From Halobacillus sp. A1 (lineage in GTDB: Bacteria; Bacillota; Bacilli; Bacillales; Halobacillaceae), in NCBI RefSeq assembly GCF_024189295.1, contig NZ_JAIZEN010000006.1:1-64000 (forward strand): a stretch of 64,000 nucleotides of DNA, written 5' to 3'. Shown here piece by piece: positions 1 to 6,903 of the stretch. Position 1 is the stretch's first letter, and each line of letters starts with the position of its first letter. Under the pieces are notes generated by a model. That model saw only the letters and a program-made list of their open reading frames with translations, was not told where the DNA came from and did no database searches. The position numbers were made by a program, and so were the translations under genes.

Positions 1-2
1 AA

Positions 3-176
3 TTTAAAGAACGAGCGAAAAGCCGTTACAAAATTGAAGCGAAAAATGGAGAATTAAAGCAACGGCACGGATATGAGACCGCCTCATCTTCGGGTCTTGA
101 AGCCATGGAATTACAAGCAGCGATGGCAGTCTTCACCGTTAATATGAAACGAATAGTAAAATTAAAGAACCAATAA
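3..176 (+). CDS. IS1182-type transposase, C-terminal fragment (5' end outside window)
   Basis: The reading frame is open from the left edge and ends at TAA 174-176. It encodes the last 57 residues of a transposase, including RYKIEAKNGELKQRHGYE and ASSSGLEAMELQAAMAVFTV. This basic and then hydrophobic C-terminus is typical, from memory, of IS1182/IS1380-like DDE transposases with a DUF772-type N-terminus. A strong terminator follows. Whether the element is intact cannot be judged, because most of it lies outside the window and no terminal inverted repeat was recognised at this end. Confidence 0.75.
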   Translation, partial: FKERAKSRYKIEAKNGELKQRHGYETASSSGLEAMELQAAMAVFTVNMKRIVKLKNQ

Positions 177-204
177 GGGAGAAATCCCATATAAAAGATG
201 TTAA

Positions 205-254
205 AAATAGCGGTTTTCGGAAAAAAACATTCCGAAAACCGCTATTTATTTTTC
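205..254 (+). terminator. Rho-independent terminator after the transposase
   Basis: Arms 205-222 (AAATAGCGGTTTTCGGAA) and 230-247 pair perfectly over 18 bp around a 7-nt loop, followed by a T-rich run. This is a strong intrinsic terminator 28 bp after the transposase stop codon. Confidence 0.85.
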
Positions 255-290
255 TGAGTGAGAATTACCAACAGTTTTTCAGTGGCCTCG

Positions 291-357
291 CTTCGCTCTC
301 CGGGGTCTCACCAAGCACTCTCTTCCCACAGGAGTCTCGCGATTTCCCGGAGCTCTT
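291..357. repeat. GC-rich intergenic repeat, half copy (R1)
   Basis: These 67 bp are, by eye, identical to the reverse complement of 26621-26687 region of the palindromic repeat at 26620-26740. The copy stops in the middle of the palindrome, so only one arm (ending GATTTCCCGGAGCTCTT) is present. The rest of 177-1056 has no recognisable gene, only this fragment and the split copy at 619-985. Confidence 0.7.
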
Positions 358-618
358 TACGATGGTTAGTATCACGGAAACGTCTTTGATAAGACATTAG
401 AATCTACGAACCATAAAAAACTTAATTATGAATATTTTTACTACAGTTGTTTACGATACCGTGTCTTCACATGGAAATAAGAACATGGATGTTAAATACT
501 GAGGGTCGTAACAAAGATCTCTTGTTAAAAACTTGAGGTAGAACACATTATTTTCATTTCGCAGAATACGGGAAGACGCTCTTCTTTATGTGTGGGTTCG
601 TTTCTCACCATCATACAA

Positions 619-985
619 TGGGGTTGTTGGGAAGCTGCGAGACTCCCTTTGTAAAAGCGGAAGCGCTTCGTTAAGCGGCGTTTGGACTGGACTGAGCTGG
701 CGGAGATAAAGGAAACACGAAGAACGGAGTGATTCGATGTTGACTTATCGTACAGAAGTGAAGGAAGTCTCAGTAGCCGCTAAGCGCTGGAGCTGGATAG
801 TCCCCCATGACGTTTATGAACGGATTCACTCCATAGACTTATTTTGGTGTAAGAGGTGGGAGAAGGATGTAGGCGAGATCCCACAGGGCTTTAGCCCGAG
901 GAAGCTCGCCACTTCCCCACAGGAAAGCGAGCAGCTTCCCAATAACCCCTGACCCTCAATACGGCAACGAACCCAGGTTATCTCG
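619..985. repeat. GC-rich intergenic repeat split by a 208-bp insertion (R2)
   Basis: Positions 619-647 (GTTGGGAAGCTGCGAGACTC and the next bases) and 856-985 together correspond to the reverse complement of the intact copy at 26031-26155 plus its flank (CGAACCCAGGTTATCTCGA). The intervening 648-855 is absent from the intact copy. An open frame at 737-952 runs across the junction and is not a gene. Confidence 0.65.
648..855. mobile_element. Small MITE-like insertion within repeat R2
   Basis: This 208-bp block separates two halves of a repeat that are contiguous in the copy at 26031-26155. It carries AAGCGGAAGCGCTTCG near one end and GCTAAGCGCTGGAGC in its second half, and it has no coding capacity. 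From memory, related sequences occur between genes in other Bacillaceae. No clear terminal inverted repeat or target duplication was found, so the mobile-element label is an inference from the interruption. Confidence 0.45.
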
Positions 986-1056
986 AAACCAAATCTTCCA
1001 CAATCCTGCCATATTATTGAAAAATGAAATCAACTGTATCTGGGAACAAAGCTAAT

Positions 1057-1084
1057 AAGCGGAGCCTGCCATAGACTCCGCTTT
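1057..1084 (-). terminator. Hairpin downstream of the STAS/B12 cluster
   Basis: The arms AGCGGAG and CTCCGCT flank an 11-nt loop just beyond the stop codon of the STAS gene. On the minus strand the following sequence is TTATTAG, so the U-tract is weak. It is probably the end of the four-gene transcript. Confidence 0.5.
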
Positions 1085-1103
1085 CCTTATAGTTTATAAC
1101 GCT

Positions 1104-1868
1104 TTACTCGACACAATATTTATGGATAGCCTGCTGCAAAGAATTCATAAACCTTATTTGAGAAGGAATGACCATTTCATGAAGTACCTTCACTTGCTTC
1201 GGCTTAACTCCAATAATAACGATCTCAGCACCCATATAAAACAGAGAGGTCATCATGTTAGTCAGCACACGAATTCCCTCTCTGTTCATCTCTCCGACAG
1301 CGGTGAAATCGAATAGCATTCGATCAATATCGTCATTTTGAGATGATTTAAAAAGGTTATCCTCAACAGCCTGCATTTTCTCTTGAGTTAATTCTCCAAA
1401 TAACGGAATCAGAGCAGTATCTTCAGTCAAACGAATAAAAGGAGCAGAAAGACGATTATTTTGACTAATGGCATTTTCCAGTTTTTCTTTTTCATCCAAT
1501 AGTTCAAAGTTCGTGTCATTTAACCTTCCCCTAAGCTGATTCAAGGTTTTTGTTACTTTTGTCAACTTGTCATCTTTAGGTATTATAAGGGCTTGAGCAT
1601 ATAAATCGTTATCCCATGTCACATAGAGATCAACTGTCAACGGTTCTACTTCCTCAGCAACCGGCTTCAAATGAACCTCTAAAGCTGCTTTATGCAATTC
1701 GGGAGTCACCCATTTTTTAACTTTTTCTAGACTTCCATCCTCGAATACCTCTAATAAGCTAGCAGGTGTCCCACACAGTTTTTCTGCTTCTTGTGAAAAA
1801 GTCAGGATAGTAAAATTTTTATTAATCGTAAAAAAAGGTAAAGGAAATGTCCGGTCAGCTTGTTTCAT
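1104..1868 (-). CDS. STAS-domain protein, RsbR/stressosome-like, with PAS-like N-terminus
   Basis: This 254-residue protein has a PAS-like region (about 1-100), a charged coiled-coil linker (about 105-140) and a C-terminal STAS domain (about 148-250) resembling the STAS domains of RsbR proteins. RsbR proteins sit in stressosomes and control release of the RsbT kinase. When aligned by eye with RsbRA, the two phosphoacceptor threonines are missing: the D-T-S segment reads M-N-R-E here, and the second Thr is Val in GVKPKQVKV. The start overlaps the end of the B12-binding gene by 14 bp, which implies translational coupling. The STAS fold call is firm. Stressosome membership is inferred. Confidence 0.8.
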   Translation of the reverse strand: MKQADRTFPLPFFTINKNFTILTFSQEAEKLCGTPASLLEVFEDGSLEKVKKWVTPELHKAALEVHLKPVAEEVEPLTVDLYVTWDNDLYAQALIIPKDDKLTKVTKTLNQLRGRLNDTNFELLDEKEKLENAISQNNRLSAPFIRLTEDTALIPLFGELTQEKMQAVEDNLFKSSQNDDIDRMLFDFTAVGEMNREGIRVLTNMMTSLFYMGAEIVIIGVKPKQVKVLHEMVIPSQIRFMNSLQQAIHKYCVE

Positions 1869-2514
1869 TTATGGCGCCTGCCCTTCCCTCATTAAACCAT
1901 TGATTCAAATGATTTAAGTCCTTTACAATCATTACTTGGTCTGATTCCAACTCTTCGAGCTCAAATTTCCTGGCCATTCGTCCTCCAATCATAATCAAAG
2001 GATTCCATTCTAACGTTCGGAAATGTTCGACAAGCTTCTTTAAAGTGGGGAGTCTATAGGAGAGCGATGCAGATAAACCGATCACATGGGGCTTATAACT
2101 GTGCACTTGCGAATATGAATGCTGTAACCCCAAGTTAGGGCCTAAGTAACGCACACGCCACCCGTGTTCTTTAAATGTGTCAGCAACCATTTTCAAACCG
2201 ATATAGTGCTGCTCCTTTTCTACTCCAAAAAGCATGGCTTTAAAAGTGGTTTGATGCTCTCCACTTATTTTTTTTGTTTGTGCCTCAATTTTTGATAGAA
2301 CAAAGTCACAAATGGCAGTGGCTAAATGTTCATCAGCTACTGAAATTTTATTATTTTCCCAAAGCTCCCCAACATAATACATGGCAGGAGTAATAATATC
2401 TTCATACAAATATAATCTAGGGTAATCGGTTATTAAGTTTTCGATATATTCAATTGCCCCTTCTTCGTCTCCTTCGAGAAAAAAGCGGGCTAGCGTTTTA
2501 TGATGTGGAGTCAA
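1855..2514 (-). CDS. Standalone cobalamin-binding sensor, CarH-like
   Basis: This 219-residue protein has a helical B12 cap domain (about 1-80) and a Rossmann-like B12-binding domain (about 90-210). E101-x-H103-x-x-G106 is the variant of DxHxxG whose His binds cobalt from below. W52-x9-E62-H63 matches the W-x9-EH signature of adenosylcobalamin photoreceptors such as CarH. The residue after the Trp is Glu53, whereas CarH has the His that caps cobalt after photolysis. There is no MerR DNA-binding domain, so output probably goes through protein contacts, most simply with the coupled STAS protein. Translation starts at TTG 2514, 7 nt after GAGAGGTG. Confidence 0.85.
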   Translation of the reverse strand: MTPHHKTLARFFLEGDEEGAIEYIENLITDYPRLYLYEDIITPAMYYVGELWENNKISVADEHLATAICDFVLSKIEAQTKKISGEHQTTFKAMLFGVEKEQHYIGLKMVADTFKEHGWRVRYLGPNLGLQHSYSQVHSYKPHVIGLSASLSYRLPTLKKLVEHFRTLEWNPLIMIGGRMARKFELEELESDQVMIVKDLNHLNQWFNEGRAGAINETS

Positions 2515-2529
2515 ATGAATTCACCTCTC

Positions 2530-2895
2530 TCATTGCGGAAGCTTGCGTAATTGATCGATTGCTAAAGCGAGATAACGGATGAACGATTCTTTTTCTATTT
2601 CATCTTCCCACTGGATTTTCTCCAAATTTTCGATCAACCGTTGAAAATTATCTATAATCAGGTTCGTACCTACCCCTCGTGATGTAAGGAGGGTATTCAA
2701 CCAATCGGTATAATCAAGAAAAAAAGAGGCGCTTTTCATTTCATAAGCTGCATACAGATGGTCAAGGTGATGATGGTTATCTTCCTCTGTACGGTCTCGA
2801 CCGTTCTGTCCGAACCTGGACCAGAGTGTTGGATAAGCCTCATAAATTTCTTCTGTAACTTGTTGAGCCATTTGATTCTTTTCCTTATTATTCAT
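2530..2895 (-). CDS. Helical protein with His-rich motif, partner of the B12 sensor
   Basis: This 121-residue protein is predicted all-helical and contains the motif NHHHLDHLYAAYEMKSASFF (residues 40-59), followed by an L-x-SRGV segment. I do not recognise a named family. From memory, similar domains with a conserved H-L-x-x-L-x-x-A pattern occur at the N-terminus of, or next to, B12-binding photosensory proteins. Its start overlaps the upstream monooxygenase-like gene by 4 bp (ATGA), and 15 bp separate its stop from the B12 gene. It is therefore part of the operon and probably a regulatory partner. The His cluster could bind metal or a tetrapyrrole, which is speculation. Confidence 0.7.
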   Translation of the reverse strand: MNNKEKNQMAQQVTEEIYEAYPTLWSRFGQNGRDRTEEDNHHHLDHLYAAYEMKSASFFLDYTDWLNTLLTSRGVGTNLIIDNFQRLIENLEKIQWEDEIEKESFIRYLALAIDQLRKLPQ

Positions 2896-3197
2896 CGGGC
2901 TACTACCTTATATCTCTGCACTTGCGGTACAATTCCCTGTAATTCCTGGTCTGGATAATTCTTCTCTAATTCGTGGATTTTTTTAAATTGATCGCTGCGC
3001 GCCCAATTCAAATAAGAAGCTTTATCCTCCCATTCCATATGAACAGTCAATTCACCAAGCTTACGTTCATTTTGAAGTAGTTGAAACGTTAAAAAGCCTT
3101 CGGCCTCATCCACGAGGCGGGAGCGATTTTGATAAATAGAAATTAATTCATCCGCTTTATGTTCTGGAACTGCAACGGTTGAATCGACAATATACAT
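2892..3197 (-). CDS. ABM-superfamily protein, HmoA/HmoB-like monooxygenase fold
   Basis: This 101-residue alpha/beta-barrel protein contains LTVHMEWEDKASYLNWARS, typical of the antibiotic-biosynthesis-monooxygenase superfamily, which includes the heme-degrading HmoA, HmoB and IsdG. I set the start at ATG 3197 because GAGGAG lies 9 nt upstream; a longer frame to 3245 has no ribosome site. It is the first gene of the B12/STAS cluster and overlaps the next gene by 4 bp. The substrate is unknown. A tetrapyrrole-related role would fit the neighbouring cobalamin sensor but is only inferred. Confidence 0.7.
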   Translation of the reverse strand: MYIVDSTVAVPEHKADELISIYQNRSRLVDEAEGFLTFQLLQNERKLGELTVHMEWEDKASYLNWARSDQFKKIHELEKNYPDQELQGIVPQVQRYKVVAR

Positions 3198-3389
3198 AAT
3201 ACAATGCTCCTCTTCAATTATTTTTACTAAATAGTATTCTATCATATTAATAAAGAAGTTGTATAACCAGAGGGACTATCTCTCTTGACTTGGGTAAAGG
3301 ATAGATGGAGTATGACCATAATTCAAAACCCATATTTAATCTTTTTACTGATTATATAAATTCCTGGCTTTTATAAGTAAATACAAAAA

Positions 3390-3419
3390 AAGGGAAGCTG
3401 GTACTAACCAGCTTCCCTT
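3390..3419 (-). terminator. Terminator of the eRF1-like gene
   Basis: AAGGGAAGCTGGT pairs with ACCAGCTTCCCTT around a short loop and is followed on the minus strand by seven or more T. It lies 28 bp past the stop codon at 3447. Confidence 0.9.
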
Positions 3420-3446
3420 ATATCTTATATACTGCAAGAAATGAAG

Positions 3447-4265
3447 TTATTTAAAGGCTACTTCATTGACAATTTTTGTTTCTTCATGATCAAGCATGTT
3501 CTTATTGACGAACTCATCTACAGGCTTGTTCATATTATCATCTAAATCCTTGAGTTCTTCTTTATCACCGACCATATAAATACGTTCCCATTCATATTCT
3601 TTGGCCAGCTTGTCGAGTTTCGGAGCTACACTCTTGTACCAGCGGTAACGGTTTTCCTCGAAACGCTCTTTATATTCGTCTTTTTTAGAGCTTTTCGCAC
3701 CACCAGAGCCCATAGATGCATCTCCTTGATGAGGACCCTGATGTTGTTTCCAATCTTCAGTGTTCAAGTCCAGTTCAAACAACTGTGTATCGTTTACCAT
3801 CCCTAATTGTGCATCGATACACTTGATTTGTTCCTTTTGAGTAAGAATAATACCCGTTTTAGGGAATTTTTCTCTCATTTGCTTAAGCTGATCAAGCACA
3901 GGGGATTCTTCCCAGTAAAATTCACTTTCCACTGGCATTTGGAAACGCTCCGCGAACCAAACAGTGTCATCTCCAGAAGCGATGATAACTACACTTTTAG
4001 CAAAGTTCTGCTCATTTTCTTCAATGTAGTTTTGGACTTTTTCTTTAACAGCCCAATAATTCCTTTTTTCGTCTGGATCTCCGTCTTCTTTTAAATAAGT
4101 TTCAAAATTATTTAAACCGTTCTTCAAGTGTATTTTCCACTCGCCGCCTTGCTGATCAGGATCAGAAGGATCTGTATTTAAATACATAGTAAAAACACGC
4201 TGGGGTTTTTCCAGGTGAACATTCTCTAATTTCTTAATTTCCTTGTTTAAATCCATAAGCTTCAT
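3447..4265 (-). CDS. Bacterial archaeo-eukaryotic release-factor-like protein (VLRF1/baeRF type)
   Basis: This 272-residue protein resembles the VLRF1/baeRF families, bacterial relatives of archaeal/eukaryotic release factor eRF1 and of the ribosome-rescue factor Vms1. The N-terminal half holds FTMYLNTDPSDPDQQGGEW and SVVIIASGDDTVWFAERF. The flexible loop SMGSGGAKSSKK (about residues 185-196) occupies the position where catalytic relatives carry a GGQ motif. Here it reads GGA, so peptidyl-tRNA hydrolysis by the usual mechanism is doubtful. The C-terminal third (RYRWYKSVAPKLDKLAKEYE) resembles the eRF1 middle/C-terminal fold. The gene is monocistronic, with its own terminator. Confidence 0.65.
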   Translation of the reverse strand: MKLMDLNKEIKKLENVHLEKPQRVFTMYLNTDPSDPDQQGGEWKIHLKNGLNNFETYLKEDGDPDEKRNYWAVKEKVQNYIEENEQNFAKSVVIIASGDDTVWFAERFQMPVESEFYWEESPVLDQLKQMREKFPKTGIILTQKEQIKCIDAQLGMVNDTQLFELDLNTEDWKQHQGPHQGDASMGSGGAKSSKKDEYKERFEENRYRWYKSVAPKLDKLAKEYEWERIYMVGDKEELKDLDDNMNKPVDEFVNKNMLDHEETKIVNEVAFK

Positions 4266-4532
4266 CTACTCCTTCTATTAGAATAATATTTCTATTCTAG
4301 TCTGTATGTTTCCGCTAAAGCGGCTTGTTAAACTTATGATTTAAACAATTAGAGAAATTACATGTTTTTTATCCCTTTTCAATAGCACTTTGTTAAATAT
4401 TACTTTCTTCATTAATATGCTATTAGATTAGATTTCCGCTATCTATGCATCAGCCTGTAATTCTGCCCTAACGTTGAATAACTAACTCTATTATATTTAG
4501 CTTCTTTAATTTTAATAAAACACTTGAATAAG

Positions 4533-4577
4533 AAAAAACCAGAGGTGACGAGAATTTCCACGTCCCTCTGGTTTTTT
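4533..4577 (-). terminator. Terminator of the betaine-binding protein gene
   Basis: AAAAAACCAGAGG and CCTCTGGTTTTTT form a 13-bp stem with an internal GACG/CGTC pairing, 21 bp after the stop codon at 4598. Both strands end in a T tract. The interval 4266-4532 holds no other feature that I can see. Confidence 0.85.
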
Positions 4578-4597
4578 ATGAAATCAGACCTTGCTTA

Positions 4598-5488
4598 TTA
4601 TTGAATCCATTCATCAATAACGTCCTGGTTCTCGTCAACCCAAGCCTGAGCGCCTTCTTCTTCAGAATCTGCTTCGTTAATAGAAGCCATCAATTCACCA
4701 AGCTGCTGATCATCCAGCATAAACTTATCAAACATTTCAACTAATTCTGGTTGATCATCTTCTAAACCTAAACGAGCGGCGTAAGAGATGTTCTCAGAAT
4801 CACCATAGACATTTTCTGTATCTTCAAGGAACTTCAAATCCATTTCTGAAAATGCCCAGTGCGGCGTCCATAGTGTTACCACGATAGGCTCTTCATTTTC
4901 AACAGCCCCTGTTAGTTCAGTCATCATAGAACCTTCAGAAGAAGCTGCTAAAGAATAATCTAAATCATACGTATCGATAGCCTCATCCGTTAAAGACATA
5001 ATACTTGCTCCTGAGTCGATACCGTAAATCTGTCCATCATCAAATTGATCAACGTTTTCGTTTAAATCTTCTATCGTATTAATATCTTCCATGTAAGAAG
5101 GGACGACAAGACCTAGTGTAGTTCCTTCATACCAAGTTTCACGCCAGTCAATATCTTCTTCATACTGTTCATAGAAAGAAGCGTCAGTATTAGGCAGCCA
5201 AATTTCCATTCCGATGTCAATATCGCCGGCTTCTAAACCTTCATAAAGTACCCCTTTTTCAACATTTTCAAGCTCAACATCGTAGCCTTCTTCTTCAAGA
5301 ACAACTTTCCACATATTAGAAACTGCTATATTTTCTGCCCAGTTATTCATACCGATACTCACTTCTTTATCTTCAGAAGAACCTTCGTCAGAGGAACCCT
5401 CTTCGGAAGAATCCGATCCTCCACAAGCCGCTAGCACCAGTAATGCGCTAAGCATAAGAGCTGTGAGCCAAATACGTGTATGCTTCAT
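4598..5488 (-). CDS. Glycine betaine/proline-type ABC substrate-binding lipoprotein (OpuAC family)
   Basis: A signal peptide with lipobox LAAC (Cys around residue 22) is followed by a Ser/Glu/Asp-rich linker and an OpuAC-type type II binding domain. Aromatic residues likely to form the quaternary-ammonium cage are visible in GMNNWAENIA, IWLPNTDASFY and TLWTPHWAF. OpuAC-like proteins deliver glycine betaine or related osmolytes to an ABC importer, a key function in salt stress. No permease or ATPase gene lies nearby, so it is an orphan binding protein. Start ATG 5488 was chosen because GGAGG lies 7 nt upstream; the ATG at 5494 touches the ribosome site. The protein is very acidic, as expected for a halophile's exposed protein. 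Confidence 0.9.
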   Translation of the reverse strand: MKHTRIWLTALMLSALLVLAACGGSDSSEEGSSDEGSSEDKEVSIGMNNWAENIAVSNMWKVVLEEEGYDVELENVEKGVLYEGLEAGDIDIGMEIWLPNTDASFYEQYEEDIDWRETWYEGTTLGLVVPSYMEDINTIEDLNENVDQFDDGQIYGIDSGASIMSLTDEAIDTYDLDYSLAASSEGSMMTELTGAVENEEPIVVTLWTPHWAFSEMDLKFLEDTENVYGDSENISYAARLGLEDDQPELVEMFDKFMLDDQQLGELMASINEADSEEEGAQAWVDENQDVIDEWIQ

Positions 5489-5605
5489 AAACATTCCTCC
5501 ATTTCAAAAATATTAAAAAATTACACGGGTATTGCATTTCAATTACAAATTATATCATAAATTGTCGAAAGCTCAAAATTGCACAACACATTCATCATGT
5601 ACGGG

Positions 5606-5639
5606 AATAAAACCATCTCCATATGAAGATGGTTTTATT
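5606..5639 (-). terminator. Terminator of the YfhD-like gene
   Basis: AATAAAACCATCT and AGATGGTTTTATT pair around CCATATGA. The minus-strand 3' side is T-rich. It lies just after the stop at 5644. Confidence 0.85.
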
Positions 5640-5643
5640 ATAC

Positions 5644-5838
5644 TTATCTTTTTGTTTTATTTTCGTGATTTGCTCTACGGTCTGCTGCTTCGCTTCTTCT
5701 GATTGCTTCTAAATCATCATGATCAGCCATATCCTGTGAAAATTCCACGTCAAAGCCGTCAAACTTAGCATGACCAGGAGTTTGAGACAACTTTTGTTTT
5801 TTCTTTGGATTTGAATGTTTATGTTCATCTCTTCCCAT
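5644..5838 (-). CDS. YfhD-like small protein
   Basis: This 64-residue, highly charged protein starts MGRDEHKHSNPKKK and contains FDGFDVEFSQDMADHDDLEA. It matches, from memory, the Bacillaceae YfhD family (pattern D-x-x-D-V-E-F-S-x-x-x-A-D). The family's function is unknown; its small, hydrophilic composition resembles that of minor spore proteins. Start ATG 5838 lies 8 nt after AAGGAGG; a longer TTG-initiated frame would include that ribosome site. It is a single gene with its own terminator. Confidence 0.7.
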   Translation of the reverse strand: MGRDEHKHSNPKKKQKLSQTPGHAKFDGFDVEFSQDMADHDDLEAIRRSEAADRRANHENKTKR

Positions 5839-5918
5839 GTTATTGACCTCCTTCAAGAATTACGTTTAGGATTTGCTACAATAAAATTCTTATTCTATAA
5901 TGAGCATAATTTAGCAAA

Positions 5919-6046
5919 TGGCTCTTCTAGGGTTCCGCTCTTTCTTTGAGAAGAGGACTGGTCCGAGAGAAGACACGTAGCAGAAAGCTATGACACGGAG
6001 GGACAAAAGCCCGGGAGATATTCGTAAAAGAATATCTCCTTTTTTA
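5919..6046 (+). ncRNA. Guanidine-I (ykkC) riboswitch with overlapping terminator
   Basis: The conserved blocks of the guanidine-I aptamer occur in order: TAGGGTTCCG (5929-5938), CTGGTCCGAGAG (5958-5969), ACACGGAGGGACAAAAGCCC (5992-6011) and CGGGAG. The last block overlaps an intrinsic terminator: GGAGATATTC (6014-6023) pairs with GAATATCTCC (6030-6039) before TTTTTT. Guanidinium binding should sequester the shared strand and prevent termination, switching on the two SMR genes that begin 20 bp later. This is the standard arrangement upstream of guanidinium exporters. Confidence 0.95.
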
Positions 6047-6065
6047 TGGGGGAGAGGATATTAAA

Positions 6066-6392
6066 TTGAATAAGGAATGGATGAAGATTTTTATTGCGGC
6101 AATTTTTGAGGTTGGCTGGGTGATCGGTTTAAAGCACGCAGAGTCTTTGACTCACTGGACGGCCACTGTTATTGCTATTTATATCAGCTTCCACCTGCTG
6201 ATCGCTTCTGGTAAAAAGTTACCTGTTGGTACCGCCTACGCTGTATTTACTGGCCTTGGGACGGCTGGTACCGTAGCTGCAGAAGTATTAATTTTTGGTG
6301 TTCCCTTCCAATGGCTCAAGCTATTTCTTATCACTCTCCTTTTAAGCGGTGTGGTCGGTCTGAAGCTTGTATCTGAAGGGAAGGAGGCATAA
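6066..6392 (+). CDS. ykkC: SMR-family guanidinium exporter subunit, YkkC-like
   Basis: This 108-residue protein has four predicted membrane segments of the small multidrug resistance family. The essential membrane Glu lies in AAIFEVGWVIGLKHA, and GTAYAVFTGLGTAGTVAAEV is the conserved helix-3 region. Control by a guanidine-I riboswitch directly upstream makes guanidinium/H+ antiport as a heterodimer with the next gene product the best call. The start is TTG 6066, 8 nt after the ribosome site GGGGGAGAGG. Five bases separate it from the partner gene. Confidence 0.9.
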   Translation: MNKEWMKIFIAAIFEVGWVIGLKHAESLTHWTATVIAIYISFHLLIASGKKLPVGTAYAVFTGLGTAGTVAAEVLIFGVPFQWLKLFLITLLLSGVVGLKLVSEGKEA

Positions 6393-6397
6393 GTCCA

Positions 6398-6712
6398 ATG
6401 AGCTGGTTTTATTTAGTTGCAGCGGGATTATTTGAAATGACCGGAGTGCTAATGATTAATATATATCACCGGGCAAAGTCCATCGTTTCATTAGCATTAC
6501 TCATCATAGCTTTTCTACTCAGTTTCTTGTTTTTATCCTTGGCCCTCGAGAACCTTCCAATGGGTACTGCTTACGCCGTATGGACAGGAACAGGTGCGGC
6601 AGGGGGAGCACTTATGGGGATGATCTTTTTCCAAGAATCTGCAGAATGGAAAAGAGTGTTTTGCGTCTTCCTAATTATAGCTTCAGCAGTCGGATTAAAG
6701 CTTATCGAATAG
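6398..6712 (+). CDS. ykkD: SMR-family guanidinium exporter subunit, YkkD-like
   Basis: This 104-residue protein has four transmembrane segments and the conserved Glu in AAGLFEMTGVLMINIY. It lacks charged loop residues present in the YkkC-like partner, as expected for paired SMR proteins that insert in opposite orientations. GTAYAVWTGTGAAGGALMGM is the conserved third helix. It is co-transcribed with the preceding gene under the guanidine riboswitch. The two products probably form one heterodimeric guanidinium exporter. Confidence 0.9.
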   Translation: MSWFYLVAAGLFEMTGVLMINIYHRAKSIVSLALLIIAFLLSFLFLSLALENLPMGTAYAVWTGTGAAGGALMGMIFFQESAEWKRVFCVFLIIASAVGLKLIE

Positions 6713-6903
6713 CTATGTTAATCTCGTTGTTGATCTCTCATGAAAAGTTATTTACCAGTATGGCAGGATAGTGGAAAGGCTTTTAAATGCCTGGCCGGCC
6801 AGAAATAGCGCTTTACATCAAGGTTTAACATAAGACACTTGGTATGAAAATCACCAAATGTTTGCTTTTTCTTGAAGCGGTTTCGAGCTGCTTATTTGGC
6901 AGA

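Noticed and set aside
737-952. 71-codon open frame on the plus strand
   Set aside because: It crosses from the 208-bp insertion into repeat R2, has no ribosome site of note and no family resemblance; it is repeat sequence.
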